Part shown: piece after piece, positions 45,961-58,400 of the stretch | Layout: every line of letters begins with the position of its first letter | Position numbering within the stretch: the stretch's first letter is position 1 | NCBI GenBank assembly: GCA_021234155.1 | Contig: JAJEKV010000087.1 | Span: 997,968 to 1,061,967, forward strand | Source: Isoetes taiwanensis | Lineage: Eukaryota > Streptophyta > Lycopodiopsida > Isoetales > Isoetaceae | Reading direction: 5' to 3' | DNA length: 64,000 bases | The notes under the pieces: model-generated | What the model saw: only the letters and a program-made list of their open reading frames with translations | What the model was told of the DNA's origin: nothing | Database searches by the model: none | Position numbers and translations under genes: made by a program

Positions 45961-46383
45961 TCTGCTTAATGTGTCTATGCAATACTTAAAATTCAATTGG
46001 ACATAAACTATAAATGGGCCATATGGTGGCATCGTTTGAGACTATAGATCAAGGACAATCATAGGGAGGAGGATCTAGAAGCTTATATGCTCTGACAACA
46101 TGTTGGCATCCTGGTGCACTACTGAATTGTATTGGTATGACACTGTAGTGTATGGATGCTAAAATACTATATTAACCAATGGTTCCTGGTCTTCAAGTGC
46201 CCCCTTTAAAATCGGGGCAACAGAAGCCCATTGACCCATAAAGACCTGGGATGAGCGAACAGGATCTATGGAGAGGGAATATCCTACCAATTGTGCCACT
46301 ATCCGAGGACCCAGAAACTATAATACATACTTTAGCTATTATGTCCCTTTTATTGAAGAAACGTTGTTTTCATTATATATGAA

Positions 46384-46452
46384 GGGGATAAACACCCTTA
46401 GAGAGCCCATTATCTCATCTGAGGTAATGGGCTCTCAGGGGTGTTTATCCCC
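46384..46452. repeat. Long imperfect hairpin (about 29-bp stem)
   Basis: GGGGATAAACACC and GAGAGCCCATTA on the left pair with TAATGGGCTCTC and GGTGTTTATCCCC on the right, with a small bulge between them. The 12-base centre can itself pair CTCA with TGAG. This is much more stable than the surroundings. A microRNA-like precursor or a foldback relic are both possible. Confidence 0.85.
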
Positions 46453-49400
46453 CTTAACTGACAGGCAAGCTGCCTCATCCATAGCTAGGTTATCAGAACT
46501 TTCATAGCTCAGTTTTCACAACTTTGGCAGGGCCATAGATCGGTTATCAGAGCTCCAGAACTCAATTATCGAGTCCTAGCCTGGATTATCAGCATCCGAG
46601 GCTGAATTCAGGGCAAAAAGTTGCAACGCCGCTGCTCCTTCCTCGGTTTCTACTCGCCTGTTATGCCCTATAACAGGGCAGCAATCAATGTGCGGGTAAG
46701 GTAGTTTGTGCTGTAGAAGGCAATGGAAATCAGGGAGCTCATTTCAGAGATCTTGCGACTAGCATTAGCTGAGGGAGGTCCTGGAATGGGTAGCCCAGTT
46801 TCATTACCTGAGAACATGGCCAATGGATCTTTACTCAAGAATTGAAGTTGTTTACCTGCTGATCGAATTGAAGAAGTTTACTTGTTGATCGAAATAGACG
46901 AACCCCACCCTCCCCCCTCCAAAAGGAAAAAGTTGTGGACTTTACTTTTGTTTTTGCTTGTTTGGGAAAATTAGTGCAACAGAGGCATGGCACTTCCATT
47001 TGAGAGCTTCTTCATAATGTGGTTTGAAATTTTCCCTTTTTATGCTCTTTGAATCTGATATTGCCATGAGAAAGCTATGAGAACAGTTGCTTGCATGCCA
47101 GGTGGAAATTTATCTGAGGCTGGAACTTCTAATGATGCAAGGAGTAACGAAAGGGAAAATTATTGTAGCCTGCAGATGGGAGATGATTGGATGTTAGTAT
47201 CATTCTAAGCTCCAGTGGAGCCGACTTGACATGATTGTATGAAAAAATTAACAGAGTTTTTCAAGTTAATATCTTCGTCTAGAATGGTTAGCTTGAAGCA
47301 AAGTTCAGAGTTTGATCACAACCCCAAACGCCTCCAGTGTGAATAAGATGATTAAAGAATTTATTAGATGGGGGCAATATGCTAACTTTGTAAGGCATTA
47401 AAGGATTGCAGCTTGAGTACATACTTCTCAATGTTGACGATTTATGTTGAAGTTGTTTCAAATTGTTGTCAATTAATGTGTTTTTCTACCAGAATGAAAA
47501 CACATGTTTTCTTTTCTATTGTTGTTGGGGTTGAGAACTTCTTGTTTGCAAGTGATTTGTTACAACATCATCTATTATGGGCGTTAGAATTTGGTAGTCA
47601 ATATGTCTTTCTTGATATATAATTTCAATTTCCTTTCCCATGAAAATTCCATGCTCGAGGTGATTGATGGATACGAAATCTCTTTCAGAGTTATAGTGTA
47701 ATGTACTCCTGAAGGAGCTTTGTGGCATTGCCTTCAGTCTCTTTCTCAATCCTTGTGTTGTCAGAATTGCATGGCTTGAGCTACATAACCTACAAATCGA
47801 CCGGCATTTTAGTCATTTATTTTTCTCTAGCCTCGGTTCTAGTTCTAGTCCATAGCACTTGCTCGTGCTTCAGTTCATGCTCCATTTCTTGTTCCTAATT
47901 TTTTTCTTTGTACTAGGTTCAGCTTCTGCTCGTGTCCCTAATGCTTTATTTCTTGTCCCAGTTTCTATCTTTTCCCCGCCTCAGGCCAAGCTCAAGTTTA
48001 CGGGTTCAATTCCAGTTGATTCTAATCTAGTCCAGTGGCAGCTCCATCTTCAATTGTTATATCCCGAAACTTCTACCTTTTACATCATCTCACTCTAAGA
48101 GTTACTAAAAACCGAGCCAGTTTGATATTTGCAATTTAGATCCAACCTTCAAGTCGTTGCGATCTGTGGAGACCAAGCCCGGTTCTTCTCAATACTACGA
48201 TTTCATAGGAACTTAGGGAATCGAACCCCGATTCAATCCAATGCTCATTGCTTATCCGAATAGCATGAGGATGCCATCTCTAACTATGCTACATAAAGAT
48301 CATACTACGCTGCCGAGTAGCTATAGTAAGCCCATGCATAGCGACCATCGAACACATGCCACTGACTGCCACTCCAAGCTGCAACTGTCAGCAGCATGCA
48401 TTCGATGATCCTATACATAGCACTTGCCATGGCGAGTACCAGTGCCTGTAAGGCCACAAGGGCAAGCTGTCACTGAGCTTGAGGAATTGAACCCCAACGC
48501 AATGCCAATGCTCATCCAAGTATAAGGGACATCCAAGGAAAAAGGACCGCCCCGCCCATGCCCGGGCCCATCCAAGAAAATGCATGCATTAGTAACCAAA
48601 TGCAACAAACAAGCTTCTCCGAGACAGATCATCAAATCAAGAAACATTACATATTTATGAGGTCACCAAATGTACATGCGCACAAATGCCACCCACGCAA
48701 ACCGCACAATAAAAAAAAACATTACATACACCAAAGAAGAGCACAAAGGTGCCCGATGAGGCATTAAGTCGGCAGAATCTCCCCTCAGCGGGCCTCTAGC
48801 AAGGCTCATATGTGATCTCTCATCCTACGCACTCGGACATTATTGAGCCCCAAGCTCCTTCCAAGCAACACTAGAAATCGCAAAATCAATAGCCATGTAG
48901 AAACCTATCAACTGCCTCCTCGGGATCCTAGGTGAAGCGGGCACTGTAATTCTCGGCCCAACCTCCGCACAATACTTGTTATGAACTCCTCTGCAATGAA
49001 GACATGTTCACCCTTTGGAGGATACACCTGAGGATCAGGACGGGATGCATCAATCCTGGCACTAATCAAATTAGGATTCAAGCTTAAGACAGGATGGGTC
49101 GTCTCCCCCATGGAATTCCCATTCTTGAAGATCCTCAAAGTTACAATCCATCTTTTTTCATGACACGGAATTATCTCTCAGATCTTTGCGGAGCCTGGCC
49201 CATTCCCCGCTCCACGACCACATACCCCCCCAGGCAAACCAAACAGGATAGTCCTGACATTAGATGGCATGCAGTGGGCGGGGTCCAAGAGAACCCTCCA
49301 CGCAACACAAACTCTGTGCTCATTCACATGAGCACTATTGGAAGGAATGATCCAGCTGTTGCTCAAAGTTTACTCTCCACTCTTGAACATCCTGCACACA

Positions 49401-49990
49401 GTAAACGTCAGGCTAGGAGTGAGTCTACGACCACTGTGATAAAATACAAAGTGTGCTGGCTTATTCAACAGGTTCCTGTTGTCCAAAACATACAGGCCTT
49501 TTGTGTCCCCAACACCCCATCTTAAATAGAGATCCTTCCCCTCTCAATCATGGATTCATATAATGCTATGGAGATAGCAAAATAATGCACCTTACCTATG
49601 TCTTTCATACAATACCCCCATCATGCCCTCAAAGCAAGCAGTAACCTATTATTCTTAGCACTTTGCACACTAAAACAACACCACCGCCTGCTTGGAGGGC
49701 CAATTGAAATACCTCTTAATAGCCTCATAAATATAACGCTTTTTTCATAAACCGGATGCCAAATCACTTTTATATATATTTTCTAAACGAATACCCCAAA
49801 ACACCTTCATAAATCTTATGTTATAAAACTAATGTTACGTCGATCACAGACATTATAAGAGCCTTCATCCTCTATCTCTCGAGAATAAAGCAAAAAGAAC
49901 CTTCACATGAAATTTGCAGATAGAACTAACGAACCCTAACTTAACATAATATCCCTAAAACCGATTCCCACTCTCGGTTGACTTAATGGA
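46453..49990. other. Intergenic DNA with minor repeats and unrecognised frames
   Basis: Two blocks near 48215-48245 and 48478-48510 share 'gaa(t/c)(t/c)gaacccc' followed by 'caatgctcat'; on the minus strand this resembles a B box, so they may be SINE remnants. At 48908-49138 (minus) and 49094-49525 (plus) overlapping open frames exist; neither has a motif I can name. Confidence 0.35.
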
Positions 49991-50075
49991 GAAATATGTC
50001 AAGAGGATACCTAAGGCTTTCAAGATGTGATGAAGTCACGTTTCCCATCTCCTGAGCCAAAGCAACATCCAAATA
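49991..50075 (+). repeat. Duplicated 5' piece of the PPR locus
   Basis: About 80 bp beginning 'aaatatgtcaagaggatacc' and ending 'catctcctgagccaa' matches 51247-51325, which spans the PPR start codon. Small indels show that it is no longer coding. About 1.2 kb of AT-rich DNA separates the two. Confidence 0.85.
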
Positions 50076-51240
50076 TATTTATTCTAACATGAAATTTGAG
50101 ATATTTATTGCCAACAAAGGTTCAAATTTACAAAAATTATAGCTTATCATAAAAGTTGATCTACATGTACTATGGTCCTACTTAGACTACAACACTTTGG
50201 AGCAGCCACACATTGTCTAACTTTATGATAGTGGAAAGTAAGTAGGTTTCTTCATTTTTTTTTCTAATAAGACCACACCAAGGACCTCAATATCACTTTT
50301 ATCATATATTGAGCCATTTAAAAGGCTTATGGGAGAAATGTAGTGCAATAAGTTAATATTTTGATGAATTAGAAAACAGTACGTAAAAGTCTTTTGATCT
50401 ATTTATTTATAGTCATGGCTAAGCTTTGATATTGTCCTCTATTCATCAATAACCATCATTACCTACATTATTGTTGAGTTTTAGAGCTATAAGGGTATAA
50501 TCAATGCACTTTGGAACCTTTCTTTGTGTTCATCCCAAGCTATATTAGATCTTGTTTATGCATGGTTATACCCCGCCATACACTATATTTATGTTGACAA
50601 AGTAAATTCCTATAGAGTTAATTAGAATGCATCATTTACTATCCTTATGAGACTTATAGATGGGGTTTATTGAAGCACTTTAATCCATATTTTTATTTTG
50701 AATTCGCAAATAATTTCTTTAGTTAATAATGATACTAATAAAACATATAAACATAAACAAAATTCCTTGGACTACAACTTGTCTAGTTAAGGACTCATTG
50801 TCACAAAAATTAAGTCAAAACTTGTAATAATAAGAGAGAAATAATTCTTGAACCTCATGCAGCATTTTTAAGCAAAATAGGGTTTGGGTTTAATTGATAT
50901 CAAATGATAGTGGCAAAACATGGAAACATGCAAATTGACATGCTTTATCATAATATATCAATTAATTTCATATTTAGCAAGGTTTAGACACTTTTATGCT
51001 TAGAAATTGAAGAATGCGATTCTAGAATGTCAGAAAAGCGCCAAATTCTTCAAAGTTTGAACAATCATACGAATATAAAGGTGAATTCAGTGGTCATGAA
51101 ATTCTCACAGGTCGTTAAGAATTAAGAATCAAGTGAAGACTCAAATAGTGGTGGTATATTTTAAAATTAAGATTTCTCTTGTGAGATATATCGGTTTAAG
51201 TGGCAGGGGGTATGGTGGACCAATGGTCCACGGACAACTC
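50076..51240. other. AT-rich intergenic DNA upstream of the PPR gene
   Basis: No gene seen. It lies between a duplicate fragment of the PPR 5' end and the PPR gene itself, so it either was inserted there or is the spacer of a tandem duplication. Confidence 0.4.
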
Positions 51241-51281
51241 TTGGTGAAATATGTCAAGAGGATACCTAAGACTTTCAAGAT

Positions 51282-53383
51282 GTGATGAAGTCGGCGGTTT
51301 CCCATCTCCGGAGCCAAGCAGCATCCCAGCGAGGTCAGGTCACTTCTCTTTTAAGAAGATGCCGTAGAAACAGGGACCTTCTGCACGGTAGACACGTTCA
51401 TGACCACATTATTAAAGGTACATTTGATGGCGATACATTTCTTGAGAATCTTTTAATTGATATGTATGGAGAATGCGGAGCTGTGCAAGATGCAAGGGCG
51501 GTATTCGACAGCATGCACAGAAGGAATTCGTTTTCTTGGAATATTATGATTAGAGTTTATGCTCAACAAGGACTCGTGAAGGAGGCCAGGCAAATTTTTT
51601 TCCAAATGCCTGAACAGAATGTGGTCTCTTGGAACACTGTGATTGCGGGTTTTGCTCAAAACGGACAAATCAAGGAGGCCCTACAACTCCCTTGACAAAA
51701 TGCCTCAACCTGATGTGGTTTCTTGAACACAATTTTGCAGCTTACGCCCACCAAGGTCAACTTGAGGAGGCACTTAGATTGTTCCATAAAATGCCAGAGC
51801 GCAATGTCGTGTCTTGGAATTCGATAATTTCAGTTTTTAACAATCAAGGACAGGTCAGTAAAGCTTATCAATTGTTTTGTCAGATGCCAGAAAGGAATAT
51901 TGTTTCATGGAATGCTATGCTTGCAGGGTATGTTCAACAAGGGTTCACTGAACAGGCCTTTGAGTTCTTCAAAGAAATGCCTGATCGGAACATGGTGTCA
52001 TGGAACACAATGTTGGGAGGATACACCCAGAGTGAGCAGCTAGACAAAGCTCTTGATTTTTTTAAAAGAATGCCAGCACGTGATGTGGTGTCATGGAATG
52101 CGATAATTGCTGCCTGTGCTAGAAAAGGGCTGCTAGATCATGCTGACCGGCTTTTTCAGCAAATGCCTTGTAGAGATGTTGTTTCATGGAATACAATAAT
52201 TGCAGGTTACATCCACCATGGTTTTTTGGAAGAAGCCCTCACCTTATTCTGGGAAATGCCTGCACCAAACATTGTCTCGTTTAATGTGATGATTGCAGGA
52301 TATATTCAACAGAAACAATTGAAACAAGCTCTTCAACTTTTTGAAGCAATGCCACAGAAAAGTGTTGTATCATGGAACACACTAATTGCTGGATTTGCTC
52401 ACGAGGGCCAATTGATGCAGGCCCTAGAATTGTTCAACCGTGTGCCTCAAAGGGATATTGTGACCTGGAATTCTATGCTGACAGGCTATGCACAACATGG
52501 GTTTCTGGATGAGGCATTCATGATTTTTCAGAACATGCCAGAACGGGATGTTGTGTCATGGAATATAATGATTGCTGGTTACCTTGGCCAAGGGCAACTC
52601 AGTGATGCTCTCCATTTATTCAGACAGATGCATCAACCAGATATAGTTTCATGGAATTCTATCATTTCTGGATGCGTAAAGCATGGACTGCTAAATGATG
52701 CCCTTCAGTTGTTCCAAGAGATGCCCCACCGCAATGTGGTATCATGGAATACTGTAATTGCTGCATGTGCGCAGCATGGGCAGCTTCAAGATGCCATTCA
52801 GTTATTTGAACAAATGTTGGTGGAAGGTATGAGGCCAGATATTGTGGTTTTTCTGACACTCCTAGATGCCTGTACAGTTAATACAGCTCTTGACGAAGGA
52901 AAGAAGTTACACAGGCATATTAAGATGCATGGATTTGATTTTGATACTCAGATTGGGACTTCACTCATCAATATGTATGCAAAATGTGGATGCTTAGGTT
53001 CTGCAAAAGATATGTTTGAGAAAATGCTACAAAGGGATGCCGTTGGTTGGACTACCATGATTGCAGCATATGCCCAACATGGTTGTGGTGAGCAGCTTTT
53101 ACAGACCATTCAGCAAATGCAGCAAGATGGAGTAATACTTGACGAGGCAACAACTTGTAGTATTCTATCTGCTTGCAGTCATCTTGGATTGATAGACGAA
53201 GGCAGCCACTGGTTTGTCTCTACTTCTCGAGATTATGAGCTTACTTTAACATTACAGCTTTGCACTTGCATTGTTGCCCTTCTTGCACGGAAATCGTATG
53301 TTGCAGAGGCAGAAGATCTGGTCAATAATATGCCATTCAAAGCTGATGATGCATCATGGCGGGCACTAGCATCCCAGCAATGA
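51282..53383 (+). CDS. PPR protein with long S-motif array, three indels, no E/DYW tail
   Basis: Pentatricopeptide repeat protein of the PLS class, whose relatives bind organelle RNA and guide splicing, cleavage or C-to-U editing. From ATG 51282 an L-type motif (SLLRRCRRNRDLLHGRHVHD) is followed by about 14 S motifs of 31 residues with the pattern MPERNVVSWN...A(G/A)YAQHG(Q/F)L. Then come a P motif (EGMRPDIVVFLTLLDAC), L (LDEGKKLHRHIKMHGF), S, P, L and a last S (NNMPFKADDASWRALA). The frame stops right there (53381-53383), where E1/E2 and DYW domains normally begin, so any editing would need a partner. Near 51690, 51726 and 51737 one base is gained and two are lost relative to the repeat pattern, splitting the frame in two. 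Either a young pseudogene or sequence errors. There is no obvious intron. Both halves keep clean motifs, which favours recent loss. Confidence 0.85.
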
Positions 53384-53934
53384 GAATTAGTGAGGTGCGT
53401 ACTGCTAGTTGCAGTATAAGAGGAAAACAGCTCCGTGCTCCTTATTGCTATCTAAGCATTAGATTCATTTGGCAAGCCAATTAATTAACCAAATTTGCCA
53501 TTGGAAAAAAATGCAAATTTGGTAATTATAACAAATGGAGCCTATTTCTACAAAGTAAAGGGCCTTTTCACACGATGTCTTATAATATGGCTGTCTCATT
53601 TCATATAAGACATTATTTGTAACTCTAAAAGCAAAAAAATAAGACACAAATATAAGTTGTTTTCACACTAACAAATACTAGTGTGAAAAACATCACAAAA
53701 TAAGACCACCTATTATTTTGAATATGACTGGTCAATAGAATAAAATAGAATATAATAAGGTGTTTTATTTTATGGTGGGGGGAATGGTGGGTGGTGCCCT
53801 TACTGAACCTACCCGAACCTAAACAAGACATGCCTTATATAGCTCCGTGTGAAAACCAGTTCTTAAGTGTTGACATGGACCAATAGTGTGTCGTAAAATA
53901 TAACACACTAGTCATGTGCAAAGCCCCTAAAAAT
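53384..53934. other. 3' flank of the PPR gene
   Basis: AT-rich, no gene seen. An AATAG-type microsatellite (about 53935-53950) marks the tail of the LINE on the right. Confidence 0.4.
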
Positions 53935-54995
53935 AGAATAGAATAGAATATGATTTTTTATATCGTCCACTTTGAGACCAACCGCCTATGGGTACAAAGA
54001 GAGAGCAAAGAAAGGACATTACCGTGATTAAAAACCCCCCAAGGGTTTTCGGGAAAACCTTAGTAGCAATAAGAATGTTGACATCTTGCATGCTTATATA
54101 CATAATCACAAGTACACCGAGGTTAATGCCTGGACGTGGGGCATAAGCGAGTCCGCGTATCCATTACCTCCTCCCTTGAGGTGATCCCAACAAGCCTACA
54201 GAGGCGGTGCTCAAAGCTCATCACGAGGTCCGATGGGGCACAACTAACCCAGCATACCGGCCCGGATATGCTCGTGACGCCCGACAGGCCCGGAGGGCGG
54301 ATTTTCATCCTCAATGGCTCGCTGACAACACCGACAGACTCACCCTCACGCCGCTCCCGAATCCATCTCCCCGTCCCACGCGAAGGTGGTGCACCGTGGG
54401 AATGGAAGCAATCACCCCGCGCTTTTTCATGGGTAGATAGGTGCGCAGTGCAGTGGTGTGGGCCCCTCGCGAGCATGGGATTAACCTCGCCGCCGATAAT
54501 TTGCCACCTGACATGACAGGCTGGCCTCTGATCCCAAAGCTTGGCCATGAAGCAAGCATCCAAATCTTTGCTTCAAGGCGTAGCGTTCTGTGTATGCCCC
54601 ATCATGCCGCCAAAGCAAGGTTGGGCAGCCTGCTTCATCCATAGCCACCACCCTTCCGAAGTAAATAATGTGATGTTCCACAGCAGCCCTCAGAATGGAA
54701 GGAAGCCTGTCTCCTGGAGCAAGATCCGATATGGGACCAAAGGGTTCTCGCCAAGAAGGCCTTCAGTACCGCCTAGATCGCTCCAAGTGGTGAGGGATAT
54801 CATCGGCCCCCACACTTCTGCCCCATAGAGGAGGACCGGTTCAACCAAGGCCACGAACAAGTGTGCACAGTGACCCCATGCATACAAATTTCTGCCTTTT
54901 GATCAAGTTTTGCATTGCATCTGAGGGCTTTCCGAATGACCATGAATCGTAACGATAGAGCATGACGTCCGCAATAAATGTGTACTTGTTGACTA
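53935..54995 (-). mobile_element. LINE, second copy, 3' third only
   Basis: Minus-strand relative of the element at 4136-6513. It keeps LVEPVLLYGAEVWGPMIS (about 54815), RILLQETGFLPF (about 54700) and the C-terminal HHLRVGRGD-like segment (54350-54400), then the same 3' module with a stem-loop (about 54030-54060) and an AATAG tail. The RT palm is missing because of 5' truncation near 54995. It ends against the T run of the second poly(A) element. Confidence 0.8.
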
Positions 54996-55008
54996 ATGCA
55001 AAATGACG

Positions 55009-56150
55009 TTTTTTTTTTTTTTTTTTTTTTTTGAAGGTAATGTAAGTTTTTGTATTGATTAGATAGAAAAAAATTACAATACAAAGATCCCTCATGGATC
55101 ATATATAATTTAGGTACAAAGGATCCCATCTGGATCTGAATCATGTCTATAGCAAATGTACACATGAGCGCCTCTCTCAACCTCTTCTCCGTCTAACCAA
55201 TACTACAAAGATTAACATCTTCTCAATTAAAATGTAATACTATAGGAGCCAAAATGCTCATTTTCCACAAGCTTCGCACAAATCTTAAATGCGCCAAAAA
55301 TCCTCTTGCAAAACTAGAAATGAAGAGAAAAGAGTCAAGAGTAATCACCAATTCTCCCAAGATCTTTCGTAGGTAGAAGCCCAAATGCTTCAAACTATGA
55401 TCTAATTACGCAATTTTACTACCAAATGCAAAATTAAAAGAGGATGCTGCATTGTCGGGATGTGCCAGTCAGGTAGACACACAACCCAGCCACCAAAACT
55501 TCCCTCTAAAGTTTGGTTCATAATATCTGGTCTTGATATGGAAGCGTCTTCCCGACACAATTATATCCCTAGCTCGCGGCAATCTTAAAAATTTGACATC
55601 CCATTTCAAAAGCTGTAAAATCGAAATCAAGAATTTACTTCCGCTCCTTCTAAGAAAACATCTCTAGATCTTTCCACTAGCAAGAAAGAGCAAGAGAAAG
55701 GGGAAAAGGCCAACAATTCGTAAGATCCGCCATTAATTAGATTGCCCAGAAACCATACATGAAAAATTATGTTTCGCTAAAAATCTGCTACCTTATAGGT
55801 TCTATGCCCTTCGGATCTTGCTCTAAACAAGAAAATTATAAATTCCAAGAAACTTACATATTCTTGCTCAACAGCCTTTAGCAAATCAGGCCACGCTAGT
55901 GGCATCCGCAATATCATAAAAGACCGCCTTTGAAGCAATTTCAAAGCAAGCAATCCCGAACAATCTTTAGAAGATAAGAATCCACCCGAATTAGTATGGC
56001 AAAACCCCGCTAGCATCCAATTTTGTTACTGATCCGCAAGAATAAAGTCGGCAAGGCCGAATCAAGAAGAGGAGGGCGGCGTCCTCTCCCCTTGCCGCCC
56101 TAGCCGCAGGCGCTAGTTGAGCGCCAAGAAACCATTTTCAAGTCGTTTTT
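55009..56150 (-). mobile_element. Poly(A)-tailed retroelement P, copy 2
   Basis: Starts with a T run (55009-55032) and shares blocks with 38322-39416 in the same order: 'gctgcattgt.gggatg', 'cagccacc', 'gtttggttca', 'atatccctagctcg', 'ccgccctagccgc' and 'gcgccaagaa'. No coding capacity seen. Flanking target duplications are not clear here. The 5' end (right side) is GC-rich like copy 1. Confidence 0.7.
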
Positions 56151-56623
56151 CATTTTAAAAGCGAACCAGCCGATATTAAAGTTAATGCGTAACTTTTCAC
56201 ATCATCCATATATCCATAAACACAAAACAAAGCCTTTAAGTAAATGTGTTTTTCGAGTTAAATGTGACATACCTTTCCAAGCACTGTAAAAATTACACGT
56301 GAATCACGTCACATAAAAAGAAAGAAAAAAAAACCCAGAAAACAGCTAGTTCAAGCAACAACTCCACTAGTGATTCAAGCTACATCGGTCAATTCCTCAA
56401 TAACATTATCATTCCATACATGGATCGAGCTAATCCAAGATGGCATATCTTCCCCATGATCTTGAAATGACACATGTTCATGCCTTAGTTCAGTTGTATA
56501 ATTACATTGTTTAGAACTAATCATTTCAGCATTACTAATTATGTGATCATTTTCTACATCATCCAATGTTAATATATCTAGTCAATGCATATTTTAGCAC
56601 AACAAAATTCAAGAGCAAGATGG

Positions 56624-56654
<31 letters not shown>

Positions 56655-58218
56655 AATACTCGTTTAGAATGTAGAGATCACCACTCTAGGCATCATACAT
56701 GAGTCATGGCAAAAAGCCCGCTATTAAAATTTCAAAATAAATGCTCATGCATTAACTTATGCATTTAGATGAGATAATAGAACAACTTATCTTGTTCAAA
56801 ACAAAAGAGATATTGTTTATATAAAGCCACTTTCCTTCATCCACTAAACCTTGGATTAGTTGCATGAACTATAGAAGTTCTTGTAAGCTAAGATATGTAG
56901 CAAGTTGTTTGAACTTGCAACCCGATTCCATCATTTCAATTCCATCATCCATGTAAAACACTTAATCTTACGACAAGAGAACCACATTGAGAGGAGAAAA
57001 TCTGTACCTGCTGCCAAACAATCAAACATTAGCATGAATATGGTAATGATGTCAAGGCCAAAATGTATTGGGTTTTCTCGGCTTATCACCCTTCACCCAA
57101 TGTAGCCTCTTGTCCTTAGCTAGCATTGGTGACAAGGACAGATGGAATCTACTAAGTGCAAATGGTAATCTAGAAATACTAGATTTACCATCAAATGTGG
57201 GACCAATAGAGAAACTTGTAGTTTAGCTTAAACCTTCAGTAATCAAATTATTTAGAATCTAAAAAGACATCCTAAATAGCTGTTGTTATCCATTCCATTC
57301 CATGATGTTTTAAAAGACAACTTCCCGACTAGAAGAAGCACTGTTGAATCATTTTGCAGTCAACGTCCTACTTGGAACAATGAGTATATGCAATATGTAT
57401 ATGGATTATCCATCCAAGCTTTGATCTAGAAGAACTACATGCTGATAAACCACAACAAACATTTCTTTTAAGTTCAAATGAAATGTTGACATTTTATTTT
57501 TGGAGATTTAGGAAATAGATGTGTCTTTAAAACATCCTCAATCTGGGACTGAAATGCAATGCAACAAACCAACCAACCAAATAGAGATCGGATTAGTCAT
57601 TTACAGACCTAGATTGGATTGAAGATCTCTTCTTCACAAATTCTCACTGATTCAAATGAAGCATAATGTAAGTTGTTTTGACTCAGAAGACATCCCCTTA
57701 TGCCGGGAGCAGCAAATAGGATGGATAGATTGTACCACAAGCCTCATTTACTTCAAGGCAAATTCCGAAATTGGGCCTTGGATCCCATCTTTGCATCAGT
57801 GCATCATGTATCTTGTTTGCAGGAAGCCAAAAACAAGAACTCACTGCCCCTGCTGGTAGCATGTGGTGTCCAAAAGCTGCCAGAAGATGCATGTCAGGGT
57901 CTTCAGAACCCTTAAGTCAAAATCACCAGTAGTCAAATATGCCTTTAAAAGATTTCTTGTCAATTGTGACATTCCCCTGATGAAGATGGAAAGAATAGAG
58001 AGGCAAAACAGCATAAGGCTCTTGACTCAACTTGGAAAATTATTGTACTAAGCTTCTATGTGAGCCATGTTAGCATGATAACTTGGAAAAGTACAAGCCA
58101 CTTGTCTATTATATAAGTGTTAGCCTAAGCTTCACTACTTATTCTAACAATACGTGCATGATAGGAACAAGTTTGTTGAGTAGGCTTTAAAATATACAAT
58201 ACATAGCATGGTTAGAAG
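56151..58218. other. AT-rich intergenic DNA
   Basis: Contains an A run at 56627-56650. Open frames at 57656-57915 on both strands have no motif. No gene or structured repeat recognised. Confidence 0.3.
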
Positions 58219-58400
58219 ATAACGCGTTATCAAATTGGGGATAACGCGTTATGCGTTATAAAAAAAATTAACGTTAAATCACGTATTATTTTGGGGCGAC
58301 ATTTTTTTTACCCATTTTTTAGCAGGGTTGCCTAACCCCCCTGCTCGATTTCCTGCATTCCTAGCTATGCCATGTGTCGTGCCATGTCAGCTGTTTTTAA
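58219..58400. repeat. ATAACGCGTTAT palindromes and shared repeat block
   Basis: The 12-bp palindrome ATAACGCGTTAT occurs at 58219-58230 and 58243-58254, with a third half-copy next to it. About 55 bp further, 'tttttagcagggttgccta' to 'tgccatgt' matches 2213-2300. Probably an end of another repeat family. Confidence 0.5.

Noticed and set aside
52662-52859. Minus-strand open frame in the PPR gene
   Set aside because: It is antisense to clean S motifs of the PPR array.
54136-54563. Long open frames on both strands
   Set aside because: They are shadows of the second LINE copy, whose C-terminal motifs fit only one frame.
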